Origin: Lutraria lutraria
Lineage: Eukaryota; Mollusca; Bivalvia; Venerida; Mactridae
Length of the DNA: 64,000 nt
Direction of reading: 5' to 3'
NCBI GenBank assembly: GCA_964023205.1
Contig: OZ026843.1
Coordinates: 5,565,029-5,629,028, forward strand
The notes below the pieces were generated by a model, which saw only the letters and a program-made list of their open reading frames with translations, ran no database searches and was not told the DNA's origin. Both the position numbers and the translations under genes were made by a program. Each line of letters begins with the position of its first letter. The stretch's first letter is position 1. Below, piece by piece: positions 52,701 through 64,000 of the stretch.

Positions 52701-54760
52701 TGAAAAAGAAATGAGATCACATAATTATATTCATAACAGAATGTTATTATCAGACACAACTATGACCATTTTCTGATCACAAATGGGATCGTAGTATAAA
52801 AATTAAATAACACTTTACATAATTTAACGTCAAGAAGCACTATGCTATGAATAAGGCAGACATGTCAGTCGTAACAGGTTTGTATATAACTACAGGTTTT
52901 ATTTTATTTGTTTATAATAAAACAAAATCATAATTCACTTCATGCATTTTTAAAGTTTTTTTTAAATATTCTGAATTTAGACTCGGTTATTTCTATATGA
53001 ATATTTAAATAAGCCATCAATATACCAATATTGAGCCGAATGGAGCTCAATGTATGGAATTTATCGGCCGTCGTAAGATAAATTTTATTTAACATCCTGT
53101 TTGAAATATTGACAATTTGACAAGCTATATTGAAAAAATAAGAATAGTCTAAATAGAAAACTTGTGAATGGAGTCGATTTCATTCATAGTAAGAAAATCA
53201 GGCAAACTTCTTTATTTACAGTAAAAAGAACCCTCCAAAATCAATTTGATAATTGAAAACGATAATACGAAAATGCTAATGACCCACAACACGTCTGATT
53301 TCGGCCAAACTTTAGGGTGATCATGGCTCATTACCTCCATGCAAACAGGGTCACGATATACGGGGCAGATAACAACACGGCTGGTAATGTAGACTTCTAC
53401 ATATAAAACGATGAAAGACCCAAGATTTGTCCTGGATTAACAGTATGGGTGCCCACTTTGATTTCTTCTCTAGTATTGTTTACCTCTGTATGAAAATAGA
53501 TACAGTTGATTTTCTACAATTGCGAGCGCAATAGACGACTGTAATACGTTGACGCCAACACGCGACTTGAAGGCCTCGTTTGTTATGAAAATAATCCACG
53601 AATGTAATCGATTTTCCACGCGTTTCACATGTTGTGTTCACGCCATGTTTGCGTATTAAAGGAACGAGTACAAGTGTTTTTCAACACAATGAACAAAGTT
53701 GCGTCCCCTGTGGTTATTTTCAAATAACAAATCAATCAAAATTCTAACGTGAACACAGTAAGGAACCACTGAAATGTTTTGGTTATCAACTAAGTGTAAA
53801 CATGCATAGAAAGATAACTGCCGATCATAATGATTATGCAAACCAACAAAACATAATCCACATTTTAACAGCATAACATAAAACTATGTTCATTTTGAGA
53901 CACCATATCTGATATAAACATGCTCACGTTTGTATGCACTATTAACAGACATACGGATAAGTCATTCTTTTGACGATTTAATTAAATGATTGAACATAAT
54001 GTTCAATAGGTGAACGCGGTTAACAAGACAAACATCCACTAGTTCAAACAATGCGGCTTGAGAACTGAAAACAAAATCATAGGCCAATGCTAATAGTTCA
54101 ATGTGAGTGATATAAATTGAAACATTTCTATTAATCTCCCCCATATCAGAGCCTTTGGCGACATAAAGTCATAAAAGCCATCGTGTATTTATCACGACTA
54201 TCAGTGAGTATGACGAATGATATAAGTGTTCCATATGCCCCTATAGATTTATGCAAATTCAATAAATTAATTTGCATAATTTATGCAAACATGAAAGACT
54301 TACAAGTTGTGAAGTACGATTTATGCACCATCCATTGTTTTTTTATTATATATATATTTGTTTAATTTAACATTTCGTCGTAGACTATCTTTGTAAGTTG
54401 TTTTAAATGTTATTACTTATCAGATCCCCGTAAAATAGTTATTCATATTTCATGAATTGTTTATAAAGTATGCAAGAAAATTTCAAGAAAAAAATCACGT
54501 TTCGTAAATTCTATTCGAAGTTATATGATAATACATTCATCATTATTACCTCTTACTCCAACATCATGACAGGCCTAAATCATTAACCACTTTTTCTAAC
54601 TGATTACCAATATTTCATAATGTACTTCCAGTTGAAAATGGGACTACCTCAATGTTAAACCCGTCCATTTCGGTCCGGAAGGCGATCTGATTAAACATTC
54701 AAAATGTATACTTAATGCAGACGACCATCAAATATATCACCAACAAGATGGTATATTACA
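49701..54760. other. Upstream intergenic stretch
   Basis: No coding exon was recognised. A GC-richer patch at about 53280..53660 stands out from its surroundings, about 4 kb upstream of the Hox5 ATG, and could be a conserved non-coding element. A GGGGCGGTCAATAAGTTAC segment at 52634 resembles a transposon terminus but no partner end was found. Confidence 0.45.
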
Positions 54761-54932
54761 TTAAAACACCTTAAAACTGGAAACCCAGAAAAGCGGAATT
54801 ATCTGAATGTTGGACATTTGTTCTAGTCCCATTATTTTCTAAATTTATCATAAGTTCTCTGAAAACCGGAATTCTCAGAAATCCGGACTTTCAGAGCAGT
54901 CTGGAAGGGGTCCAGTTTTCAGAGGTTTTTAA
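54761..54932. mobile_element. pogo/Tigger-like MITE relic
   Basis: The left end (AAACACCTTAAAACTGGAAA) and right end (in reverse, AAAACCTCTGAAAACTGGAC) form imperfect inverted repeats. The inner part shares a long, gap-free match with 40380..40487, including CGGAATTCTC, TCCGGACTT and CAGAGGTTTT. There is no coding capacity. It lies about 5.3 kb upstream of the Hox5 start codon. Confidence 0.65.
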
Positions 54933-56967
54933 AAATCGCATTTGATAACATAATTATTTATAAAATTGCATTCAATTTGCATTCGTTTTTACAAGATTTA
55001 TTGGGCGCAGTGTTAGTAATGCTGATGAGGACATAGTTCACTAAAATGCTCTATGTATACAGTTCGCTGAAGCTCAAGAAAAATAGCAAAAGAGAAATGA
55101 GCAAATTGATCGTGTAACACATGAGTTGAAACAAAGAACTGGAACCTGAAATATATATGTAAGAAAATGCCGAAGACTGAAACTAGCGCGTGAGAAATTA
55201 AAAGTAAAACTTATAATAAACACTCTCATTTATAATATTCTACTGAAAACTAGAATGGACCAACAGTATATACGAGTTTTCTTAGTATTTGAGTTTGATT
55301 ATATAGCAGACTGACCAAATACAATACCTGTGCTCCTTGTGAATTACTTTGTATTTGTATACTCCGGGCGCATGTCCAACCGATAGACAACTTTCCCACA
55401 TGAATTGTGAATCCTTCAAACTATACAATGCCAGTACACCATCATGGTTTTCTTACGAACACATTGACCACTTCAAAATATGATTTAACAAGTAAAGAGG
55501 TTCTTAGTACACAAGCACCATTTTATACTTTATGTAAGCTGAACCTGTTTGCTGATGGCCCCGTTGATCCTACAACAAACTGTTTCTTCTGCGAGTAACA
55601 CACTAGCATACTTTTAACTTTCCGTAATATATCCGGTAAAAACACAAACTTGATGAAATTTCTAAATGTTGAGACAATAATATTCATAGGATGACATTAC
55701 CTCATAAATAACAAGGAAATAGTTGTGCGAGTATGACGCTCCCAACACGGCCATACTATTTATAAATATATGTACATGGAGGTGAAATATACTGCCCGAT
55801 CAAAAACTATGACACCTCTGTTTTTTACAAAGTCACATCACATGAACACCTTAATATACATTCGTCCTACTAATTTATCTTAATGATACTGTTAGTAAGT
55901 TTTGTATGGACAACTATTTCGAAAATGCGGGACAAAATTAATATTGCTGATAGTGTTTGCTTTGTGGTTTATTAAGAGTTCTTTTAAAGGATTTGTTAAA
56001 CTCATGTTACATTGTTTTTCCGTAAAAAGCCAATAACGGACACCTAGTGTTCACTATGCCTTTAGTTCAACGGATTATTCAGATTTTGAACATACTGCAA
56101 AACAATGAGTAAATTACAAAAACAAATCAGTTTGTATACTTTTGTTGTTTACATATTGAAGATGACATAAACATTTCATTTTTGCCATTATTATTGTAAA
56201 CTGCATCCATTCAACATTGGTTTTAAAGGAAATCCTTTCAGATCAAGACATCGTTGCAAACCATAATGTTCCGGTATAATATTACATGCTGTAGCAGCTC
56301 TAGTTAAGACGTTACACACGCTAGTGGTAGAATATATATCATAGTCCAATAATTCAAGGTTAGCTTCATGCTTACAAATTTTAAAAATTCTGAAGTTTCA
56401 TGAATCAAAGTCAACTAATGCTTCTCCTCGTTGCAAACGAGATGTTCAAGATTCATTAGGATACACGACTAGTGTCGATGGTCAACAACGAACTAAACGA
56501 TTCAAATTGACACTTCACCCTGCTCTTGTCAGTGGGCAAGATCTCACACTATCGATTGACCCCAACTTTTTGTGCGGTTCGACTCTACAAGACAATTATA
56601 TCGCTGTTTGAATATCAATAGACAGATCATAAATAACACGAAGAACAAATAACACTGGCTATCGAAAACTCAAATGAAGTGGTCATCTTTTGGCTGTACA
56701 ATTAGACACATTTACAAATGCCCCGGTCCCTGATCAAACACACAGACTAGTTGCTAATATGTTCTGGGGCCACTTTTCAATTAAAAGGTGGATAAAACCA
56801 AACACATTCTATACGATGCAATATATCATTGTCGGAAAATATTCACAAACAGAAGAAACGAGGGAATTGTCTCAGTCAATGGCTTCATAGACCAGAATTG
56901 CATTGGGTATATATTTCATCAGCTTATTGTAGATTTGAACTAGAGCAAAATATACATAGAGTAACTA

Positions 56968-57598
56968 TCTAGAAATGGTATGGCTTAGATACAGTATTAC
57001 AGTCTACTAGAAAGGCCACTTTTGAAAGTGAAGTGGATGGACCAAAGAACACAATTGGTGCTTACGCAAAAACTTCGAGTATGAATAATTTGTATGATTG
57101 AATGTCATAAAAGAAGAAGCATTAAAAAGCTGTGTGAATGAAATGAGTGATGTGATACAAACATAAACTTGGCTACATACAGTACAAGGAGCAATAAAAC
57201 ACATTGAACCGTTCATTCAATGAGTTTAGGCAGATACTACAATATGCTGGGACAATTATTGAATAACAACTTAATTAATTAATCTGATATACAGTCCAGT
57301 CTAGAATTGGTATATTCTAGAACCCATAACCGATCGAACGTATGACAACATACACAAATGTGTTAGATTGCTAGAAAGGTCCATTTTGAGAGTGAAGTAC
57401 TCATTTTGTGTTTCTGCTATAACTTCGAGTATGAACTATCTGTTTGACTGGGTAGTCATAAGATGCATTCAATGGTTTCGTGGATCGAATGGAAGATACA
57501 AACATAAAATGAGCTGCGTACACAGACTATGAACCTTATATTCAATGATTTTAGACAGTAACTACAATACGCTAAGACAATTAATGAATAACAACTTA
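56968..57598. repeat. Tandem duplication, about 330-bp unit
   Basis: The copy at 56968..57273 and the copy at 57300..57598 share, in order, a TCTAGAAATGGTA-like start, CTAGAAAGG, AACTTCGAGTATGAA, a GATACAAACATAAA block and GAATAACAACTTA. The offset falls from about 364 to 325 bp, showing indels. A partial third copy may follow at 57600..57665. The copies are well diverged, so the duplication is old. No coding or mobile-element signature was seen. Confidence 0.75.
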
Positions 57599-60500
57599 GT
57601 ATATTATAGAATCATAGGTCACTAAATGTAACTTTAAAGGCCAATTAGCTTTTTGAAATTAGTAATACTGAACAATAGGTAAAATGCTAGTAGAATATAA
57701 GAAATGTATATTATTTGCTCTTAAACAATATTTACATAATGCTTTTCTTTAGCCACATCTCTTTAGAATGTTGTCAAATGCTTTTCCTTATTTTTTGCAA
57801 TATCATTGAACACAATACTGTGTTACTATATTTCTATATGTACTCCATGATTAAAAATAAAATTTTGGAATGTTTCTATTGCAAATAAAAGTCGGTTTCA
57901 CTGATAAGATATCTTTCTAGGTAAAATAAGACCCACTTTAGTTATTACACACAAAAAGCTAATGGGGCTTTAAAGCAAAATAAACAAGCACAAATACTAA
58001 ATTCAGTTTTTACATCGACCAATGACAAGACTTGATACTTATAAGTGCCTATGAATGAGAAAAGGATACCTGAAAAAAGAAGGATACTACCTTCTCAAAA
58101 GTGCTACATCGCCCAAAGCCTACACATGGGGACATACAAACTTGGAGGAAGGAGGAAATACCGCATTGGAACGGTTTGTAACCAGACCACTGGGAAAACT
58201 ACAAATTCATAATAAACCCTGTTCTGATACCATTTCGGATAAAATATTGTGTTATCCTATTAGGAAAACAAACGAATAAAGTGCTATTAAATGGATTATA
58301 AATAATACTTCTTTTTTTCTTTTATACTGAGTACTTTATATCAGAAAGGATTTCAAAATATCCTGGTCCTGTACGAAGAGCCTGAAAGAGAATTTCTTTG
58401 ATTCCTTTCCCATTTGTCTTATTAATGAGAATATTATAATTAATGCTGTATTGCAGTAACATATGATGACATACAATGCATTCATAATGGCATATCCTAC
58501 AGTGTTTGGTTTTATTTATTTAATTATATTAATGTTCTACGAGTGTATCTCCAGAGTTATTTGTTTCGAGACATAATGAGTACGAATAATTGGTATGCAC
58601 ATTATTGAAAACAGTCTAAGTAGAAATAAAAACAACAGTTTGAATCGCTCATTGGGTGAATCATATCATTTTAGTCAGAGTTGTTATAAAGAATCCCAAA
58701 GGGTATTTAACGAAGTTTTCATTTTTCACCTGTTTGACTTATTTTGTTGCAGTAAGCGGATGGTGAATGATAAATCACATACTAGATAAATGAATAAAGC
58801 AAGCAGTCAAATTACAAAGATTCGTACATGTTATGGAACAAACTGCAGACATAGGCCCTAATCCATTGGACATAATGTTAGCTAAGATTGCTGTTTTTTT
58901 TAAATCCTTGGTTTATATTGCTTGTAAATAAAACCTGTTAATTGATATTGTTTATTCTAATGATTTATCGTCAGCATTAAATGTCTGAAATGTGTATCAT
59001 TAGCAATAGTTTTAAGCTAAAATGATCTAATCTTGGCTGAAATGTCAACTTTACCAAAATAAATTAATGCAACTATAGTAATACGTGGTTATAATGTACT
59101 CGGATATATGTGAATACTCTGATATGATAAATAATAATTCAAGTCCCAATGTACAAACTATGACCGTGTTCCTGTGTTGTTCATTGAAGTGACTTTTCAT
59201 AAATGATTCATTAATATAATTGATTGGTGTTAAAAATCTAAAGTTTAGTTAATAAAAAGCACAATATTTTGAGTACATAATGATCACTCCGCATACATAT
59301 TGTATTATTCTTATATCCTTAAGTGAATTAAGCATTGGAATGAAACAAAAAAGAAATCCAACTCGCCTGGAAATTTAGATACTTCACCAGCAAATGCTTC
59401 TGTCTCATCAAACAGACCCGGTGTAAATCCGTCGGTAATGTGCAGTCTAAACGACAGAAATTAGCGTAATGTGAAACAATGGTTCATATCGTATTGATCA
59501 AGTATTTAATCAGAAAACAAAGAAATAACTATAAAATTTTATGTGCCAACTTTAACAATTTTAAGTATGAAAATGTTAACATCGCCCTCAGCAACTATCG
59601 GGTTGAGACTTACTCTTTTCCATTCTAATCTAGACAAATAAAACAGCTATCAAGCACGGTTAATGTGTTGTAACATGAAATAAACTTTTAAAATAAATGG
59701 ATATCGTTCTTTATCACCTAAATGTAACCACTGAACGTGTTTGTTTTGCACATTGGACAGTTCACAATAGAAACGTTTTCAGCAAAAAATAAAAAAAAAG
59801 ACTTGAAATAAAAAACAAGACAGAAAAATGAAAGTTCATATCTATAAATATTTCAGGAACTTTCTGATTCTGATTCAAGCGGCCATATTATCACTGAACT
59901 ATCCGATCTAATCTTTCAAAAATAGGAAATGTTACAAAATGTCACAATTGCAATGTTGGATAAAACTAAGAAAATGGTCTATGCCTATATTGATGTTCAA
60001 CATATTTAAGCCACCGTTGTATTGGCTTTTTCTATTTTAAACAGAATTAGTGTGATGCATCCCCGACTCAGAAGTTTGAATTAAATGTTTCAAATCCGTC
60101 GGCTAAGTGTTTCATAAGTAATAAAAATGTAAACAAATATGTTTGATATACGTATATACATGTGTCACTATTGTTCGGCATTTAGTAAAACCTCTTAAAA
60201 TTTTCTAAAGAAATTCTAATTCAGCGAAGACCTTGGAGCCATAGTAAAACATTAATATGGAACCCGATATAAGAACACGCGTTCTTTTGTTGTTGTGGAG
60301 ATTCCGGTCCGCAGACAAACAGAAAACTGTATAAAAAAGACATTAGCTTCCCCCTCCTATATAATTTATTTCAAGCCGGTTTCAAAGGATACTAGCTGAC
60401 TCGTAGTGCCCCTTCCAATTTGGTATCAGAAACTAATGTGTTTTAAATTCGTCGTTTTCATCTTCGAGTCGCCCGAACTTAACTCTGTTTTTTGAAATTT

Positions 60501-61386
60501 AAATGCTCCTGAATTAGACGTTGCTGATATCAATAAACACGAACAGCAGACAATAATAACAGTTGACATTGATAAAATATGACCATCTTATGTCTAACAA
60601 AGTCTTTGGGAATCTAGGAAACACCTCCTTTATTTCAATCACGCATTTATAAAAAGAAATGCAGTTGTTGCAAAAACCTGCTGAAAGCATTTTACAGTTC
60701 TTGTTCTGACGTTCAATACGAGCAAACAAATAAAGCGGAAGAAAAACACGTCGAAGACACACTCTATATTAAATCAAAATCATGCTTAGTTTACGTGATA
60801 ACTTAAAATTCTCTGCTTTTTACTAAAAGGCAATAATCAATATAGTTATATAATAAAATCATTTCAAAACTGGAGTTAAAACAAACGACTGAAGAGGTCT
60901 TATGGACATTCTGAGTAGCAGCTATTTACGCGATATTCAGCTCAATAGTAATATGGTTGTTAAAAGTTCAAATCTTCTTAATTAGAGTGATGCAACGCTA
61001 TGTGATCCTTCGGGTAACATCTTCACAGGTCTCTATTCTTTCCCTTGTTTACAATTAAAATAGTATCGTTATATCACGGTGCAATCCTTTAATCCTTAAT
61101 GTATTATAATGTATCAGCGAATGTATCACTCTTTGATAGTTTTAGTGATATGGATATATACAAAATTATTATTATTATAGTGGTATACTGATTTCAGTTA
61201 TTATGATTATGATAAATAAGGATTTAGTCGACCCCCATTCTTTATTTGTTTTAATGTCATGTGAATGGTCTAATGTACCTATCATGTTAAAAATTGCATG
61301 AGTATAAAACAACATAACTGCATCTATTCAATAACAACAATAAAAACAACATTGAATTGTTAGAGGTGTATTTACTTCAACCATAA

Positions 61387-61415
61387 TCCAGTGTGAGATT
61401 TGATCTCAAACTGGA
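61387..61415. repeat. Short perfect-stem inverted repeat
   Basis: TCCAGT and TGAGAT pair with ATCTCA and ACTGGA around a TTG loop, with one G/A mismatch between the two half-stems. This gives a 13-bp stem with a 3-base loop. The stem is too short for a miRNA precursor and no terminator is expected in animal DNA. Significance is unknown. Confidence 0.6.
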
Positions 61416-62393
61416 ATTTTAAAGAAATTACTAAAAAATAAAATTGTTTAATACTTTATTAAAATTCGATAATATTTGATAATATTTTGTTACCGTTAAT
61501 TGGGATTAATTAGCAAGTACAGTGTATCTGAATATAATATAGCAGATGTAAAACTGACTTTAAAGACATTTATCAAAATGAAAATCAAAATACATGAAAA
61601 ATATATCACATTTAAACAAATTATCTGGTATTTACTCAAATTCAACATCGAATGCTCTTATATAAGCTTATTAACAATTTCATCTTGTCTGATCCCTTTT
61701 TGAAAATTTATACGAACCGCCTGCTCCCTAGATCCGCAATAATGTCGAATTTATTGAATAGTAGCTCGCAATCAGGAACGTTTTACAGTCTTTTAAACAC
61801 CATTTCCGCTTTCATATCCCGAAGTTTATGTCCCACCAATGTCTGATTCACTACGTTTAAAGAATAAAATGGTTTTCAGACTAGCACAAAAATGCAATGT
61901 TTTACACATAACAGTGAACGCAAGCCGTCCTAATTACGAGCAATAAATTAAACGAGGACATAAAGATGTCAATGGGACAAGTTTGCCGTGTAAATAGAGT
62001 TGAAACTGAAATACGGAAAAAATGCAATAAGATTTATTTTGAAACATGAGCGATTCGGAATGGTCCGTCAAAATTAGCATAGGTATGTCACTAAACGCTG
62101 TATTAATATGAAGAAAGACTGAGAGATTACTATACGTTAAAAAGATCACAATTTTTATCTAAGGATAATGTAGGTTCACAATAAGCCGGCCTCTCTCAAA
62201 GTTATTTCATTGTATTGTATTGTACAGAGGTATAACGACACATAAAATAATATTCCATTACAATGTTGGGATACTTAAGTATCTTTAACACTGTGGCAAC
62301 ACTTTATTCATTGTCTGTATTTTTGAAATAACACAAATAACCATATAAAAACAAACCATTTAAGAACTAAGAACATCAGTCACTTTTTTCACA

Positions 62394-62520
62394 GGGGTTA
62401 AAGTCGCACCAACGGACAGAGTGTTAGGGCGACTTTTCAACTTTGAAGGTCGGGAAAGACCCCCATACGTGTTGCCCCTCGAGCACAGAGGCCCCTCAGC
62501 AAACGCAAACACGTGGTCCG
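62394..62520 (+). repeat. Dispersed repeat family X, copy 3 (3' truncated)
   Basis: GGGGTTAAAGTCGCACCAAC, GGGCGACTTTTCAACTTTGA and AGGTCGGGAAAGACCCCC align block by block with copy 1. The 3' half (CACCTGGGTA and onward) is not recognisable. It is a GC-rich island in otherwise AT-rich intergenic DNA. Confidence 0.6.
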
Positions 62521-64000
62521 ATAAGGTCATCATCATTTCTTTCTTTGTCCCTTTGATACACTAGTATACAATTCTGATAAAATTGTTCGAATTGCCATGC
62601 ATTAGTCAATGGAAATGACAATTCCCAAGATTTAATTTATTCTTCATTAAGTACTTTGTCTTATTAATATAAATGTTCCCGGAAGTGGATTTATATTAGT
62701 AGATTTCTCATTTTGGTGGGTTGTATCGCTTTTATTGGAGCTAAAGTCTTGTTCGTTACAAACAGGAAATACAACTTTCATACTAGTATATCTTTGATAG
62801 TAAATTATTAATTCGTTTTAAAAAAATACCTGGAGGACGTCCAATGAATGATTGCATTTAAATTTGTTAGAGTAAGTAAATAAACAAAAACACATTAAGT
62901 TTATTTGAACAAACAGATCAGATAAAGTATATCAGTATAATTTATCCATACAATTTTATCCAGCATGCTTGTCTATATTCAGCAAAGCGATGACTGAGAG
63001 AGTATGTTCCTCGGAAAATACTTTAATTTTCTCTAAGAAATCCTATCTCAGGTTTACGATAAATAAATACTTATGCTTATTATCGCGATAAGTTGGATCT
63101 AAAACACCACACTTTTATCAAAGCGACTGGTTTCAACTAATTTATGATAGATGAATCTGGCTTGTCCTATATCACGCAACAACGGCATTTTCAAGATGCT
63201 ACCGCCCTCTCCAAACCGCTTATTGCAATTTTCCCTGTTTCCTGAGAGACTTAAGACTAGAATCTTCGAATAATCAACAAATAGTTCTACGCTGGAATTT
63301 ATACCTTGTGGCTTTATACGCAATAACGGCGCGGGACACAAATTATTTGCGCATAAAACTGAAGCAATATTCTTTCAGACCTAATGTTTATGTGAATAAT
63401 TATAAAGTGGTAAAGCGAAATTATATTAGTGTAGATGCGTATGATTAAAGGAAACAGAACAGTCATTATACCGGTTACAATATAAATCGCTTATTGCGTT
63501 TTGTATGGCATTATACGGCTTCTAGTCATTCTGTATTCACATGTTCAGCATTGCAAATCCTTTGCAGATGACAATAAACACCAAAGACTATATATTGAAT
63601 CTGTTGACTAACACTTATGATAGATACCATCAATTTCATAATTACCATTACAAGATAATTGTATTCACTAAATACAAACAGCAAACTGTTCACGTAATTA
63701 TTGCAATACCCTAGAACAAACGAATTTATCATATCTGGCATTGGCAAGTCACTGTATTACTAACATAACATACTAATTCAAAATTATTAAAAGTAGAACT
63801 AGAAATTTGAACAAATACTATCTCATTTAATGGAATCTACCATCAGTACAAAAAGGTCGCAGAAAACATATTCTTTATATAAATGCATGATTTTGTCTAA
63901 GGCATCTTAAATATGTTTGTGATGAATTAGTCGATACTTCGACAGCACTTTGAAAAAAAGTCAAATGCATGTACAAAATCAATTTTTATTATATTAGAAT

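Larger units (their letters stand above)
54933..64000. other. Distal upstream intergenic stretch
   Basis: No gene was recognised on either strand. It contains the 330-bp tandem duplication (57 kb), a short inverted repeat (61387) and repeat family X copy 3 (62394). The next Hox gene upstream must lie beyond the window. Confidence 0.5.

Overview
This is AT-rich animal DNA (about two-thirds A+T by eye) with one confidently recognised protein-coding gene: a Hox gene of the Hox5/Sex combs reduced (Scr) class, on the minus strand. Exon 1 (48881..49430) encodes an N-terminus starting MSSYFVNS and a YPWM hexapeptide. Exon 2 (18442..18764) encodes an Antp-class homeodomain and a short alanine-rich tail. 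The exons join in phase 1 across an intron of about 30.1 kb and predict a 290-residue protein. The protein features, the very long intron and the repeat types suggest a lophotrochozoan, most likely a mollusc and perhaps a bivalve. The species cannot be fixed from the sequence.

Layout along the plus strand: 1..17795 is gene-free DNA downstream of Hox5, with two copies of a dispersed repeat (7.0 and 11.7 kb), a pogo/Tigger-like MITE (13.4 kb) and a decayed 75-bp tandem array (14.9-15.5 kb). The likely 3'UTR is about 17800..18441, followed upward by the homeobox exon. The intron (18765..48880) holds two SINE-like sequences, a 64-bp mini-MITE, a decayed repeat field (29 kb), clusters of CRE-type TGACGTCA palindromes, a 3.6-kb minisatellite of about 84 copies of a 43-bp unit (33535..37133), and a MITE fragment at 40.4 kb. 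Exon 1 is followed by a promoter-proximal stretch with two CCAAT pentamers and a CACGTG E-box. From 49620 to 64000 there is again no gene, but there is a second copy of the 40.4-kb MITE (54.8 kb), a tandem duplication of about 330 bp (57 kb) and a third copy of the dispersed repeat (62.4 kb).

Hox5 proteins are nuclear transcription factors that pattern the anterior trunk. The homeodomain binds DNA and the YPWM motif recruits Exd/Pbx. In a collinear Hox cluster Hox4 would be expected below position 1 and the Hox6-8/Lox-class genes above 64000; neither appears here, nor does a recognisable mir-10. I found no operon, phage, CRISPR or defence system. The most unusual structures are the minisatellite, whose unit carries a Hox-type TTTAATGG core, and the clustered CRE palindromes inside the intron.
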